Source: Blastomonas ursincola
GTDB lineage: Bacteria > Pseudomonadota > Alphaproteobacteria > Sphingomonadales > Sphingomonadaceae
Assembly (NCBI RefSeq): GCF_013607875.1
Contig: NZ_VDES01000002.1
Coordinates: 62,001 to 126,000, forward strand
Length of the DNA stretch: 64,000 nucleotides
Direction: 5' to 3'
A program made the translations under genes and the position numbers. The stretch's first letter is position 1. The number at the start of each line of letters is the position of its first letter. Below are positions 36,517 through 46,869 of this stretch, piece by piece. Under the pieces are notes generated by a model that worked only from the letters and a program-made list of their open reading frames with translations, was not told where the DNA came from and made no database searches.

Positions 36517-38574
36517 ATGCGCGGCATGCCTCGCGCGTCTATGGACGGGTCGATGCTGCTCAACCTCAGCCAGGCGAATTTCCGCAATGACGATGATGCC
36601 GCGCGGCTGGCCGCGCTGCGCGCCTATCAATTGACCCCCGACGATCCCGATAACGGCCTTTATGCCGATCTGGTCGGGCTGGCCCGGTCGCTGGGCGGCA
36701 CCGAAACCGCGTTCATCTCGATCGTCGAGCAGGATCGGCAATGGTTCAAGGCGTCGCAGGGGCTCGACGTGACCGAAACGCCGCGCTCGATCGCCTTTTG
36801 CGACCATGCCATCCGCCAGAGCGAGGTGATGGTGGTGCCCGATGCGCTGGCCGATCCGCGCTTCGCCGACAACCCGCTGGTCACCGGCCATCCGCATATC
36901 CGCTTCTATGCCGGCGCCCCGATCATCAACGGCGATGGCTTTGCGCTGGGCACGATCTGCCTGTCCGACAGCCGGCCGCGTGAGGCGTTCGAGGGTACCG
37001 AGCAGCTCGCCGCGCTTGCGCGTCAGGTCGCGGCGCTGCTCGAGCTGCGCAAGCAGCTGATCCATCAGCAGCTCGCTGCCGACCTTGCCGCCGATCAGCG
37101 CGACCGGTTGTGGGACTCGTCGCTCGACATGATGCTCATCACCACCACCGACGGGCTGCTGGTGGCGGGCAATCCGGCCTGGGAAAAGGCATTCGGCCCG
37201 GTTCCCGGCGACGGCAAGGGGCATATCCGCGACTATTTCGCCAGACCCGACGAGGCCGAAGTGGTCCAGCTTGCCAGCGGCCAGACCGACGTCCAGCTCG
37301 AGCGCGAGATGCGCGGGCGCGACGGCCAGCAGATCTATGCCAGCTGGAGCCTGGCGCGCGAGGGCGAGCTGATCTTCGGCATCGCGCGCGACATTACCCG
37401 CGCCCGCGCCGCCGAGGCGCAGCTGGCGCAGGTGCAGCGGATGGAATCGATCGGCCAGCTGACCGGCGGCATCGCGCATGATTTCAACAATCTGCTCACC
37501 ATCATCTCGGGCAATCTCGATATCGCGCAGAAGCGCATCGCCACAGGCCAGGTCGACCGCGCCGAGGCCGCCATAGCCAACGCGCGCGACGGGGCGAGCC
37601 GCGCCGCCAACCTGACCCAGCGCCTGCTCGCCTATGCCCGGCGCCAGTCGCTCACCCCGACGCTGATCAAGCCGACCGAACTCATCCGCGATCTCGAACC
37701 GCTCGCAGCCCAGGCGCTCGACGAACGCCACGAGCTCGCGGTCGACTGCCCCGACAGCCTGTGGCCGATCACCGTCGATGCCAGCCAGCTGGAAAACGCG
37801 CTGCTGAACCTCGTGGTCAACGCGCGCGATGCCATGGACCAACCGGGCACGATCACCATCCACGCCGCCAACGCGCTGCGCAACGAGGAGGACATGGCCG
37901 ACGGGCACGACGCGCCGCCGGGCCGCTATGTCCGCTTCTGCGTCAACGATACCGGATCGGGCATTCCGGCCGATATCGCCGCGCATATCTTCGAGCCGTT
38001 CTTCACCACCAAGGAGATCGGCAAGGGCACCGGGCTCGGCCTCAGCCAGGTGCAGGGCTTTGTCGCGCAATCGGGCGGGTTCGTCACGCTGAAGACCGCG
38101 CCCGGCGAAGGCACGACGTTGAGCCTGTGGCTGCCGGTCACGGCAGATGCGTTCGACGACCTGCCCGGCCGCGATGGCACCGGCGATGCCGAGGCGATGT
38201 GTCGCGCGGGCTGCACGATCCTTCTCGCCGAAGACAATGCGGCATTGCGCGCGCATGTCAGCGACGTGCTGCAGGAAGCCGGTTTCCGCGTTGTCGAGGC
38301 CGAGGACGGTCAGGCCGCGCTCGATATGATGCGCGCCGCCGAGGAGCGCCCCGATCTGCTGCTGAGCGACATCACCATGCCGCGGCTCGACGGCAAGGCG
38401 CTCGCCGCAGAAGTGCACCAGTCCTGGCCCGAAATCCCGATCGTGCTGATGACCGGCTATGCCGGCGGCGCGATCGACAGCTGCCCGTACAATGTGCTGA
38501 TCACCAAGCCGTTCGCGCCCGACGATCTGGTGGCTTTGGTGCGGCGAACGCTCGCCGCCGCACCGGCAGCCTGA
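36517..38574 (+). CDS. Hybrid sensor histidine kinase with GAF and PAS domains
   Basis: A 685-residue protein, probably soluble: GAF domain about residues 40-175 ([29 protein letters not shown]), PAS about 195-300, HisKA with the phosphorylated His321 in [11 protein letters not shown], HATPase ([45 protein letters not shown]) and a C-terminal receiver with Asp618 in [12 protein letters not shown]. No transmembrane segment is seen. No partner regulator is adjacent. The ATGs at 36517, 36541 and 36553 are possible starts. Confidence 0.92.
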   Translation: MRGMPRASMDGSMLLNLSQANFRNDDDAARLAALRAYQLTPDDPDNGLYADLVGLARSLGGTETAFISIVEQDRQWFKASQGLDVTETPRSIAFCDHAIRQSEVMVVPDALADPRFADNPLVTGHPHIRFYAGAPIINGDGFALGTICLSDSRPREAFEGTEQLAALARQVAALLELRKQLIHQQLAADLAADQRDRLWDSSLDMMLITTTDGLLVAGNPAWEKAFGPVPGDGKGHIRDYFARPDEAEVVQLASGQTDVQLEREMRGRDGQQIYASWSLAREGELIFGIARDITRARAAEAQLAQVQRMESIGQLTGGIAHDFNNLLTIISGNLDIAQKRIATGQVDRAEAAIANARDGASRAANLTQRLLAYARRQSLTPTLIKPTELIRDLEPLAAQALDERHELAVDCPDSLWPITVDASQLENALLNLVVNARDAMDQPGTITIHAANALRNEEDMADGHDAPPGRYVRFCVNDTGSGIPADIAAHIFEPFFTTKEIGKGTGLGLSQVQGFVAQSGGFVTLKTAPGEGTTLSLWLPVTADAFDDLPGRDGTGDAEAMCRAGCTILLAEDNAALRAHVSDVLQEAGFRVVEAEDGQAALDMMRAAEERPDLLLSDITMPRLDGKALAAEVHQSWPEIPIVLMTGYAGGAIDSCPYNVLITKPFAPDDLVALVRRTLAAAPAA

Positions 38575-38584
38575 TCGGACAAGG

Positions 38585-40849
38585 TCAGCCGACCACGCCC
38601 GCCGAGGCGAGCAGCGCCAGCGTGAGCAGATCGCCCGCGGTCGAGGACATCGAGGCGATCTGCACCGGCTTTTCCATGCCGATCAGCATCGGGCCGATCA
38701 TCGCATCGCCACCCAGTTCGCGCAGCAGCTTGGCCGAGAGATTGGCCGATTGCAGCCCGGGCATGATCAGCACATTGGCCGGTGCCGACAGGCGGCAGAA
38801 CGGATAATTGGCCATCAGCTTCGGGTTGAGCGCGACATCGGGCGACATCTCGCCTTCATATTCGAACGCGACCCCGCGCTGGTCGAGAATGCTCACCGCA
38901 TCGCGGATATTGTCGAGCCAGCGTCCCGAGGGATTGCCGAAATTCGAATAGGACAGGAACGCGACGCGCGGCTCGTGCCCCAGCCGCCGGGCGACATGCG
39001 CGGTATTTTCCGCGATGCACGCCAGTTCCTCGGCATCGGGGCGTTCGTTGACCGTGGTATCGGCCAGGAACACGGTATGGCTCTTGCCGACCATGACATG
39101 GATGCCGAACGGCGTCTGGCCCGGCTTGGGATCGAGCACGCGGCGGATTTCGCGCATCGACTGGCCGAAAGTGCGGGTGATGCCGGTCAGCATCGCATCG
39201 GCCTCGCCCAGATGGAGCAGCGCCGAACCGAAGATGTTGCGGTCCTGATTGACCATGCGCTTGACGTCGCGCTTCAGATAGCCGCGCCGCTGCAGCCGTT
39301 CGTAGAGCACGTCGACCATGTGCGGCACCAGCGGCGAGTTGGTGCTGTTGTGCACCTCGAACGCCATCGGATCGTCGACCGCCAGTTCCTTCAGCTTGTC
39401 GCGCACGCGCTGCTCGCGGCCGACCAGCACCGGCGTGCCATAGCCGCCATCGCGGAACTGGATGGCAGCGCGCAGCACCACCTCTTCTTCCGCCTCGGCA
39501 AAGACGACGCGCTTGGGATTGGCACGCGCATCGCTGTACACCTGGGTCAGCACCGCGGTGGTCGGGTTGAGCCTCGACTTGAGCGAATGGCGATAGGCCG
39601 CCATGTCCTCGATGCGCTTCTGCGCGACGCCGGTGTCCATCGCCGCCTGCGCCACTGCCGCCGAAACCCGCTCCATCAGGCGCGGATCGAACGGGGCGGG
39701 AATGATGTAATCGACGCCGAATTTCTGCGTCGCGCCGCCATAGGCCGCCGCCACCTCTTCGGGCACCTGCTCGCGCGCGAGTTCGGCAATCGCCTTGGCG
39801 GCGGCGATCTTCATCTCCTCGTTGATCGCCGTCGCGCGCACGTCGAGCGCGCCGCGGAAGATGAACGGGAAGCCGAGCACGTTGTTGACCTGGTTCGGAT
39901 AATCCGACCGGCCGGTGGCGATGATCGCATCGGGCCGCGCCGCCTTGGCATCGGGCGGGGTGATTTCGGGATCGGGATTGGCCATGGCGAAGATGATCGG
40001 CTGCGGTGCCATCTTCATCACCATGTCGGGCTTCAATGCCCCGGCGGCCGAAAGCCCGAGGAAGATGTCTGCCCCGTCGAGCGCCTCTTCGAGCGTGCGC
40101 CGGTCGGTCTTGGCGGCATGCGCCGACTTCCACTGGTCCAGATCGTCGCGGCCCTGATAGATCACGCCCGAACGGTCGCACATCAGCACGTTGTCGTGCG
40201 GTACGCCCATCGCCTTGATCAGCTCGGTGCACGCGATCGCTGCAGCGCCCGCGCCGTTGACCACCATCTTCACGTCCTTGAGCTCGCGCCCGGTCAGATA
40301 GCAGGCGTTGAGCAGGCCAGCGGCGGAGATGATCGCGGTGCCATGCTGGTCATCGTGCATGACCGGGATGTTCATCCGCTCCTTCAGCGCCTGTTCGATG
40401 ATGAAACAGGCCGGCGCCCCGATATCCTCGAGGTTGATCCCGCCGAAGCTGGGTTCGAGCAGCTCGACGCATTCGATAAAGCGGTCGACATCCTCGGTAT
40501 TCACCTCGATATCGATCGAGTCCACATCGGCGAAGCGCTTGAACAGCACCGCCTTGCCTTCCATCACCGGCTTGGAGGCAAGCGCACCGAGATTGCCCAG
40601 ACCCAGGATCGCGGTACCGTTCGAGATGACGGCCACCAGATTGCCCTTGGCGGTATAGTCATAGGCGGTCGCCGGGTCCTCGGCGATCGCGCGCACCGGC
40701 ACGGCCACGCCCGGCGAATAGGCGAGGCTCAGGTCGCGCTGCGTCGCCATCGGCTTCGAGGCGATGATCTCGATCTTGCCGGGACGCCCCGCCGAATGGA
40801 AGTGCAGCGCCTCGCGCTCGGTGAACTGGACGTTGCTCTTATCGCTCAT
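38585..40849 (-). CDS. maeB: NADP-dependent malic enzyme with phosphotransacetylase-like domain
   Basis: A 754-residue enzyme that decarboxylates malate to pyruvate with NADPH formation. Domains: malic N-terminal ([36 protein letters not shown]), NAD(P) fold ([20 protein letters not shown]) and a C-terminal PTA/PTB domain (from about residue 430), which in MaeB acts in allosteric control. AAGGG precedes the ATG at 40849. It converges with the histidine kinase gene, 10 bases apart. Confidence 0.95.
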   Translation of the reverse strand: MSDKSNVQFTEREALHFHSAGRPGKIEIIASKPMATQRDLSLAYSPGVAVPVRAIAEDPATAYDYTAKGNLVAVISNGTAILGLGNLGALASKPVMEGKAVLFKRFADVDSIDIEVNTEDVDRFIECVELLEPSFGGINLEDIGAPACFIIEQALKERMNIPVMHDDQHGTAIISAAGLLNACYLTGRELKDVKMVVNGAGAAAIACTELIKAMGVPHDNVLMCDRSGVIYQGRDDLDQWKSAHAAKTDRRTLEEALDGADIFLGLSAAGALKPDMVMKMAPQPIIFAMANPDPEITPPDAKAARPDAIIATGRSDYPNQVNNVLGFPFIFRGALDVRATAINEEMKIAAAKAIAELAREQVPEEVAAAYGGATQKFGVDYIIPAPFDPRLMERVSAAVAQAAMDTGVAQKRIEDMAAYRHSLKSRLNPTTAVLTQVYSDARANPKRVVFAEAEEEVVLRAAIQFRDGGYGTPVLVGREQRVRDKLKELAVDDPMAFEVHNSTNSPLVPHMVDVLYERLQRRGYLKRDVKRMVNQDRNIFGSALLHLGEADAMLTGITRTFGQSMREIRRVLDPKPGQTPFGIHVMVGKSHTVFLADTTVNERPDAEELACIAENTAHVARRLGHEPRVAFLSYSNFGNPSGRWLDNIRDAVSILDQRGVAFEYEGEMSPDVALNPKLMANYPFCRLSAPANVLIMPGLQSANLSAKLLRELGGDAMIGPMLIGMEKPVQIASMSSTAGDLLTLALLASAGVVG

Positions 40850-41020
40850 CGACAGGCCCTTGTCTGGCGAACGCATGGGCCGCGTCCGCTGGTTGATCGA
40901 AATGTGTTCTGCCGCTTGCCCGGCCCGATGGTTTGATGACGCCCCGCTGGGTCTTGCATAGACGTGACCGCAAGCGTTGGGCAAGCCTTGACGCTACGAA
41001 ATGTTGCGCAGCATGGCGCT

Positions 41021-42868
41021 TCAGCCATCGTCCTCGCCGCGCAGCGCGGCCGCGACCAGGTCGGGCCGCTGGAACAGCAGCATGCGCCCGGTGCCGGGCA
41101 CGATCGCGGCGCGCGAACCCGGCCAGAGCCCCTGCCAATAGGGCACGGAATCGGATGCGGCGTACATCGTGTCCTCGGCCCCACACAGGATCGTGATACG
41201 GCTGCCATCAGCGAGCGGGCGCACCGTATCATGCGGTTCGCAGCGCGCGATGGCGAGGAAGCCCGCCCCGCCCTGCATCGCGCTCTGCTGGGTCGAACGG
41301 ACATAGGCGGCGAGGATATCGCGATCGGCCAGCGTGGCGCGGTCCGCTTCCGATCCGCCGACCACCTGCAGCACCAGCCGCTCGACCGTGCGTGCCGAGG
41401 CGCGGCGCGACAGGTGCGTGGCGAGCGGCGCGACCAGCCCGGGGCGCGAATAGACCAGCCGCTTGACATGGCCCTGCAACCCGCCGAGCCGACCGTCGGC
41501 CAGCGGCGGCGGCTCGGGGTTGAGCACCACTGCACGGTCGAACCGGTCGGCATGCTGCACCGCGAAATGCGCCAGCACCATCGTGCCGCCGCGCGCAAGA
41601 ATGCACGTCCGGGCGATCCCCAGCGCATCGAGGATCTCCAGGATGTCGCGCATGTTGTGGTCGAGATAATCGCCCTCGATCATCGAGGTGAGGCCGAAGC
41701 CGGGTCGGTCGAGCGTGATCGGGCGGACGCCGCCGGCCTGCAGCGCGGCGATCGCCTTTGCAGGCAGGTGCCGCCCGGTGGTTGCGGTGTGCAGGCAGAT
41801 GAGCGGGATGCCGTCGCGCGGCCCGTGATCGGCAAAGGCGATGCGCCCCGGCCGGTCGCGGCGCGGTAGCAGCCGCAGCGGTTCGGCGCCGCGCGTTGCC
41901 ACCGACAGGTCGATATCGGTCGCCTCGGCGAGGGCCGCCACTGCCTGGATATGCCCGACCAGCGTGGTCAGCTGCACCACGGATTGCAGCTCGCACTGCG
42001 CGAAGATCGCCTTCAGTTCCGACTTGACGATGTTGACCGACAGCCCCAGCCGCAGCGCGCATTCCTCGCGCGTCAGCCCGCGCGCGATCGTGTCGGCGAT
42101 GCGTGCCTGGCGTTCGGACAGCCCGAAGATGTCGCGCAGCACCGGCTCGATCGCGAGATCGCCTGGCTGCTCGCCGCTCTCGATCTGCAGGCACAGCGCA
42201 ACGAACTCGCCTTGGCGGTGGCAGCCCGCCTTGGCCATCGCGGACTTGATCGCATCGCGCCCGGTCTCATAGCCGATGCCCTCCATCCGCGCCGCCTCGC
42301 GCACATCGCCGCCGCGCACCAAGGCTTCGGCCATGCTGACCTCGCGCGCGGAAAAGCCGAACAGCCGCGCCGCTGTCGCCAGCCCGCGCGGTTGCAGCGT
42401 CGGCGGCAGATGCGCGACCAGCGCATAGCAGGCCTCGCCGCGTTCGAGCGCGCGGCGCACCTCGGCTGCCAGCGGCCAGTGGCGCGCGGCGGCGAGCGGG
42501 GCGGCGGCCACCGCGATGAACTTGCCCCGGTCCTCGAGCAGGTACGACACGCTCGCGCGCCCTGCCCTCAGCGCGCCGAGCTCTGCCCGGCCGCGGTTGA
42601 GCGGCGCGGCCCAAGCGGCAAAGGCCGGGTCGGCGATCACGATCGCGCCGTCGGCGTCGCAGGCGGCCGAGGCATAGGCGCGCGGATTGACGAAGGCGGG
42701 GCCCGCAGGCGCGCGATCGGCATCGTACATCAGCGCTTTGGCCAACGCCTCGGGCGCTTCGGCAAGCACCGCGCCAAAGCCTTCGCTATCCTCGTGCAGC
42801 ATGTCGAGCGGATTATGCGCATCGTCCGCAGCGCGGAAGCGTTCCAGAAAGCGCTGAGCGCGGGACAT
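41021..42868 (-). CDS. Regulator with two LuxR-type HTH domains and a degenerate alpha/beta-hydrolase domain
   Basis: A 615-residue protein. Residues up to about 150 are an unassigned sensor region. A first LuxR-like HTH (FSAREVSMAEALVRGGDVREAARMEGI) and a second (GLSERQARIADTIARGLTREECALRLGLSVNIVKSELKAIF) follow. The C-terminal 270 residues are an alpha/beta-hydrolase fold (LICLHTATTGRHLPAKAI, PITLDRPGFGLTS). The nucleophile elbow reads ILARGGTM, so the Ser of G-x-S-x-G is missing, and the usual catalytic His region (PGTGRMLLF) also lacks His. It probably binds a ligand instead of hydrolysing it. AGGAGG is eight bases from ATG 42868. Confidence 0.85.
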   Translation of the reverse strand: MSRAQRFLERFRAADDAHNPLDMLHEDSEGFGAVLAEAPEALAKALMYDADRAPAGPAFVNPRAYASAACDADGAIVIADPAFAAWAAPLNRGRAELGALRAGRASVSYLLEDRGKFIAVAAAPLAAARHWPLAAEVRRALERGEACYALVAHLPPTLQPRGLATAARLFGFSAREVSMAEALVRGGDVREAARMEGIGYETGRDAIKSAMAKAGCHRQGEFVALCLQIESGEQPGDLAIEPVLRDIFGLSERQARIADTIARGLTREECALRLGLSVNIVKSELKAIFAQCELQSVVQLTTLVGHIQAVAALAEATDIDLSVATRGAEPLRLLPRRDRPGRIAFADHGPRDGIPLICLHTATTGRHLPAKAIAALQAGGVRPITLDRPGFGLTSMIEGDYLDHNMRDILEILDALGIARTCILARGGTMVLAHFAVQHADRFDRAVVLNPEPPPLADGRLGGLQGHVKRLVYSRPGLVAPLATHLSRRASARTVERLVLQVVGGSEADRATLADRDILAAYVRSTQQSAMQGGAGFLAIARCEPHDTVRPLADGSRITILCGAEDTMYAASDSVPYWQGLWPGSRAAIVPGTGRMLLFQRPDLVAAALRGEDDG

Positions 42869-42963
42869 GGGCATGCCCTCCTGCCTTTGGCGCGACCCCC
42901 CGGCAGGGACAATGTGTCGAAAGGCCCGCGCCGAGGCAAGCCCCGGCGCGGCAAGGGGAAACG

Positions 42964-43234
42964 TAGAGCCCTTTCCGACCAATCTGGATCACCGGGACGG
43001 AGCCGATTTTGGCCGACTGCAAGGATCGAGGAGGGAGCCATGCTGATGCATAGTGACCGACGAGAGACGCAGCAATCGGCCAAAAGGGGCCCGCCCCTTC
43101 GGGGTTGCCGCAGGAGGCCCCACGGACGGCGTCGCCTTGCTTGGACGGGCCACCAGCCCGCCCCGCGCAACGCTCCTTGCCGAGACGCCTCCTGCGGCAA
43201 TCACGGTGACCCAGATTGGTCGGAAAGGGCTCTA
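42964..43234. mobile_element. MITE-like element with 31-bp terminal inverted repeats
   Basis: The left end 42964-42994 and right end 43204-43234 are inverted copies, 30 of 31 matching, each with TA at the outer edge, as for a mariner/IS630-type TA insertion. A second inverted pair (43105-43118 with 43187-43200, TTGCCGCAGGAGGC) lies inside. No transposase is encoded; the short open frames within look spurious. The right end supplies the stop codon of the neighbouring gene. Confidence 0.65.
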
Positions 43235-44449
43235 GCTCGGCACGGTCGGGGCGCTGGCCGGTTGCGGCGGCGCGACGGTGAGGTCGATCTGCTCGAAGCG
43301 TTTCAGCCCCGCACGACGGCGGATCAGCGAGCGACCGGGAACAACGAAATCCGCCGTCAGCGTGTAACGTTCCACGCGATAGCGCCCCGCAAGATCATCC
43401 GGCTCGACCGCAGGCGTGTAACGCCGCTGCGCAATCGCCTTGACGATCGGTTTGGCCCATCCCGTCAATTCCGATCCTCGCAGGATTTCGGCCGACTCGA
43501 CGTGACCATCGGCTCCGATCGAGAAGCCGACATCCACCCAGTAGATTGGAAAGACCTCTGAAGAACTGCCTGACGAGGGCGCATCCCTTTCGATCGGTGG
43601 CGCATTGCCGGGTCCGTACGGAGTGGGCCTGGGTGGGGCCCAGACCAGCATCGGGCCATGACGCTTCTGCTCTTCGCTGAGCTTGGCAATCAAGGCTTCG
43701 ATTGCTGCGGGGTCGCCCGAACTGGCGTCGAGCCGCATCGCCAGAATTTGCGCCGCCGTCCGCAGGGCCACCGCATTCGGCAGGTCGCTGGCTTCAATCT
43801 TCGCCAGCAATGCCATTGCTTCCTGGCGCTGATTGACCCGATACAACATCGCCGCGCGCCCCAGATCGGCGCGCATCGCGATCAGCGGCTGGTTCGCAGC
43901 TTCTGCCCGCTGCGACAGGTTATCCAGTTCGCGGATGTTCACCGATGGGCCATCCAGCTGATATTGCGCCTGGATCAGGCGCAGCCGCGCCATCAGCGCG
44001 TTGGGCGATTCCGGTGCATGGCGATCGAGCAGCCGCGTCTGCGCCCCCGTGGCGCGCAGCGCTTCGCGCTGATCGCCGAAATGCCAGGCGACGGTCGCGC
44101 GCGCGGTGTGCAGTTCGGCGACGGCAAAGGGATCGCTATCGGCCTGTTGCTTGGTGCGCGACACCGCCCTGCCCAGCGCCTTGCGGGCATCGTGATAATT
44201 GCCTTCGCGGAACTCGGCTTCGGCATAGCGGACGGTGGCGATGACATCCTCGCGCACGCCGCAGCCGCCCGCCTCGCAGCGCGCGACATCCGCCTTCAGA
44301 TCCGCCAGTCTGGCCCCGATCACGACGATCTCGTCGCGCTTCAGCGGGCCTGGAACCTGGGGCGTCGGGTTCAGGGGGACGGGGGCTTGCGCCAGCCCGG
44401 CAGTGGACAGCCATGCCAGCGCGGTGGCGGCGAACAGACGATAGGCCAT
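43232..44449 (-). CDS. Periplasmic protein with TonB-like C-terminal domain, copy 1
   Basis: A 405-residue protein with a signal peptide (ending at AGLAQA). A helical repeat-like middle part (YAEAEFREGNYHDARKALGRAVSRTK, TPR-like) and a TonB C-terminal-like domain (VDVGFSIGADGHVESAEILRGSELTGWAKPIVKAIAQRRYTPAV) follow. There is no N-terminal membrane anchor, so it is not a classic TonB. It is a tandem paralogue of the next gene. Its TAG stop lies in the end of the MITE-like element, so the original 3' end may have been altered. Confidence 0.82.
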   Translation of the reverse strand: MAYRLFAATALAWLSTAGLAQAPVPLNPTPQVPGPLKRDEIVVIGARLADLKADVARCEAGGCGVREDVIATVRYAEAEFREGNYHDARKALGRAVSRTKQQADSDPFAVAELHTARATVAWHFGDQREALRATGAQTRLLDRHAPESPNALMARLRLIQAQYQLDGPSVNIRELDNLSQRAEAANQPLIAMRADLGRAAMLYRVNQRQEAMALLAKIEASDLPNAVALRTAAQILAMRLDASSGDPAAIEALIAKLSEEQKRHGPMLVWAPPRPTPYGPGNAPPIERDAPSSGSSSEVFPIYWVDVGFSIGADGHVESAEILRGSELTGWAKPIVKAIAQRRYTPAVEPDDLAGRYRVERYTLTADFVVPGRSLIRRRAGLKRFEQIDLTVAPPQPASAPTVPS

Positions 44450-44632
44450 GCGTTACTCCGTCGTAAGAAACAACACCCGAATCGGAGAGTATCACGGACC
44501 TCCCGACGGCCCTAGGCAAATAATCTGACAATAGCCGATAGAAACGACCGATAATAAACTTCAAAATGACGGGAAATATGGGTCACTACCCCAATCAACC
44601 TGTGCGTCGGCCTTGGTACAGCGAGGCGAAAC

Positions 44633-45844
44633 TCAGCCTGGCCCGGCGGGGGCCAAGGCCGGTTGCGGTGGGGCGGCGGTAAGGTCGATCCGCTCGAACC
44701 GGGGCGTGCCCGCACGCCGGCGGATCAGCGAGCCTGTGGGCGTGATGAAATCCGCGGTGAGCGTGTATCGCTCGACGCGATAGCGCCCGGCAAGGTCGTC
44801 GGTATCGACTGCAGGCGTGTAGCGCCGTTGCGCAATCACCTCGACCAGGGGCCTTGCCCAGATCGCACGCGGCGATCCGCGCAGGATCTGTACGTCCTCC
44901 ACCCGGCCATCGGGTCCGATCTGATAGCCGATATCGACCCAGCGCAGGTGCATCAGATCGGAGGAATAGCCCTGCACTTGCAACAGCCGGGCATTGTCGG
45001 GCGCAGATGTGCTGCCGTCCGGAGCCGGCATCTCGGGTGACCAGACCAGCAAGGGGCCGATGCTCTTTTGCTCGTCGGACAGTCTTGCGATCAGCCGGTC
45101 GACAGCTTCCGTGTCGCCGTCCCGCAGCGCAAGCCGCATTTCCGTGATCTCTGCGGCCAGCCGCAAACCCGCCCCCCTGGGATGGTCGTTCGCCTTGATG
45201 CTGGCGAGCAGCGCCCTGGCTTCTTCGCGGCGGTTGATGCGATGGAGCATGGTCGCCCGGCTGATGTCCGCGCGCATCGCGACCAACGGCTGGTCGGCGG
45301 CTTTTGCCCGTTCGGCCAGCCACTTGATCTGCGCGATGTTCGTCGATGGGCCATCGAGCTGAAACTGCGCCTGGATCAACCGCATCCGCGCCATCAGCGC
45401 GTTGACGGAATCCGGCGCATGACGATCGAGCAGCCGCGACGTCGCGGCCGTGGCGCGCAGCGCCTCGCGCTGGTCGCCGAAATGCCAGGCGACGGTTGCG
45501 CGCGCGGTGTGCAATTCGGCGACGGCAAAGGGATCGCTGTCCGCCCTGCTCTTGGTGCGCGACACCGCCTTACCCAGCGCTGTGCGCGCATCGTGATAAT
45601 TGCCTTCGCGGAACTCGGCTTCGGCATAGCGGACGGTGGCGACGACATCCTCGCGCACGCTGCAGCCGCCGGCTTCGCAGCGCTCGACCTCGGCCTTCAG
45701 ATCCTTGAGCTTCACGCCGACCACGACGATCTCGTCGCGTTGCAGCGGGCCCGGGGCGGCAGGGTTGAGGGGAGCGGGGGTTTGCGCTAGCCCGGCAGTG
45801 GAAAGCCATGCCAGGGCCGTGGCGGCCAACAGACGATGAGCCAT
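44633..45844 (-). CDS. Periplasmic protein with TonB-like C-terminal domain, copy 2
   Basis: A 403-residue paralogue of the protein at 43232-44449 with the same order: signal peptide, TPR-like helices (AEFREGNYHDARTALGKAVSRTK) and TonB-like domain (VDIGYQIGPDGRVEDVQILRGSPRAIWARPLVEVIAQRRYTPAV). The two also share similar leader DNA (GTTACTCCGTCG just upstream of both starts), pointing to a recent tandem duplication. The function is unknown; a role in envelope transport or peptide sensing is possible. Confidence 0.82.
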   Translation of the reverse strand: MAHRLLAATALAWLSTAGLAQTPAPLNPAAPGPLQRDEIVVVGVKLKDLKAEVERCEAGGCSVREDVVATVRYAEAEFREGNYHDARTALGKAVSRTKSRADSDPFAVAELHTARATVAWHFGDQREALRATAATSRLLDRHAPDSVNALMARMRLIQAQFQLDGPSTNIAQIKWLAERAKAADQPLVAMRADISRATMLHRINRREEARALLASIKANDHPRGAGLRLAAEITEMRLALRDGDTEAVDRLIARLSDEQKSIGPLLVWSPEMPAPDGSTSAPDNARLLQVQGYSSDLMHLRWVDIGYQIGPDGRVEDVQILRGSPRAIWARPLVEVIAQRRYTPAVDTDDLAGRYRVERYTLTADFITPTGSLIRRRAGTPRFERIDLTAAPPQPALAPAGPG

Positions 45845-45972
45845 GCGTTACTCCGTCGGAAGAAATAACACTCGAATCGAAAATTATCACGGAGAGCCAG
45901 GCTGCTCAAACTGCATGTTCACAGGCACCACGATAGAAAAGATCGATAATTGACTTCACAATGGAGGGGAAA

Positions 45973-46752
45973 ATGCCGCTCGTTACCACGGACATTGCCA
46001 AAGGTGTCGCCATCGTCACGCTGAACCGGCCCGAAGCGATGAATGCGCTGTCCAAGTCGCTGCGCGCCGAACTGGCCGAGGCGATGCTGGCGGTGGCGAG
46101 CGACGATGCGGTGCGCGCGGTGGTGCTGACCGGGGCGGGGCAGCGCGCGTTCACCGCCGGGCTCGACCTCAAGGAACTGGGCGCGAGCACCGAGGGGCTG
46201 GGCGCGGCCAACGCCACCGACCCGCGCGACAATCCGGTCAAGGCGGTCGAGCAATGCGCCAAGCCGGTGATCGGCGCAATCAACGGCGTCGCGATTACCG
46301 GCGGCTTCGAACTCGCGCTCGCCTGCGACGTGCTGATCGCATCGACCAATGCCCGCTTTGCCGATACCCATGCCCGGGTCGGCATCATGCCCGGCTGGGG
46401 TCTGTCGCAGAAGCTTTCGCGGATGATCGGCATCTCGCGCGCCAAGGAGCTGTCGTTCACCGGCAATTTCCTCGATGCCGACACCGCCGAGCGCTGGGGG
46501 CTGGTCAATCGCGTGGTCGAGCCGGACGCGCTGCTCCCCGCCGCCACCGCGCTGGCGCGCGACATGGCGAATATCGATCCCGCCATGCTCGCCGCCTACA
46601 AGAGGCTGATCGACGACGGCTATGCGATGAGCTTCGGACAGGGCCTTGCCCTAGAGGCGGAGCGGTCAACCGCCGCCAATGGTCAGGTCGCGCCGGAATC
46701 GGTCGAGCAGGCGCGGCTGGCGGTAATGGCACGTGGGCGAGCGCAGAGCTGA
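45973..46752 (+). CDS. Enoyl-CoA hydratase/isomerase family protein
   Basis: A 259-residue crotonase. The core VAIVTLNRPEAMNALS, the oxyanion-hole segments (GAGQRAFTAGLDLKEL, INGVAITGGFELALACDVLIAS) and the ADTHARVGIMPGWG region are present. The acid Glu expected in GGGxELAL-type loops is partly replaced (GFELAL retains Glu). GGAGG before ATG 45973 sets the start. It likely serves fatty acid beta-oxidation together with the next genes. Confidence 0.9.
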   Translation: MPLVTTDIAKGVAIVTLNRPEAMNALSKSLRAELAEAMLAVASDDAVRAVVLTGAGQRAFTAGLDLKELGASTEGLGAANATDPRDNPVKAVEQCAKPVIGAINGVAITGGFELALACDVLIASTNARFADTHARVGIMPGWGLSQKLSRMIGISRAKELSFTGNFLDADTAERWGLVNRVVEPDALLPAATALARDMANIDPAMLAAYKRLIDDGYAMSFGQGLALEAERSTAANGQVAPESVEQARLAVMARGRAQS

Positions 46753-46782
46753 CGCCGCTTTAACCGAACGATTAAATAGCGA

Positions 46783-46798
46783 TTGACGTTTACGTCAA
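46783..46798. promoter_or_regulatory. Perfect 16-bp palindrome upstream of the acyl-CoA dehydrogenase gene
   Basis: TTGACGT-TT-ACGTCAA (7-2-7) lies 71 bases before the start codon and its left half could be a -35 box. It resembles operators of MerR-type (LiuR-like) regulators of fatty acid and branched-chain amino acid breakdown in proteobacteria. The assignment is inference. Confidence 0.5.
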
Positions 46799-46869
46799 CG
46801 CAGCGCTAGACCTTGGTGCACCGCCGCGCGGCATGAATCGCGCGGCCGAGAATTCACCGGAGAGAAGCC

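Noticed and set aside
38750-40936. Very long open frame antisense to malic enzyme
   Set aside because: Frame is open only because of codon bias on the other strand; no recognisable domain.
42989-43235. Small proteins within the MITE-like element
   Set aside because: They are made of the inverted repeats and Pro/Arg-rich filler; no independent coding evidence.
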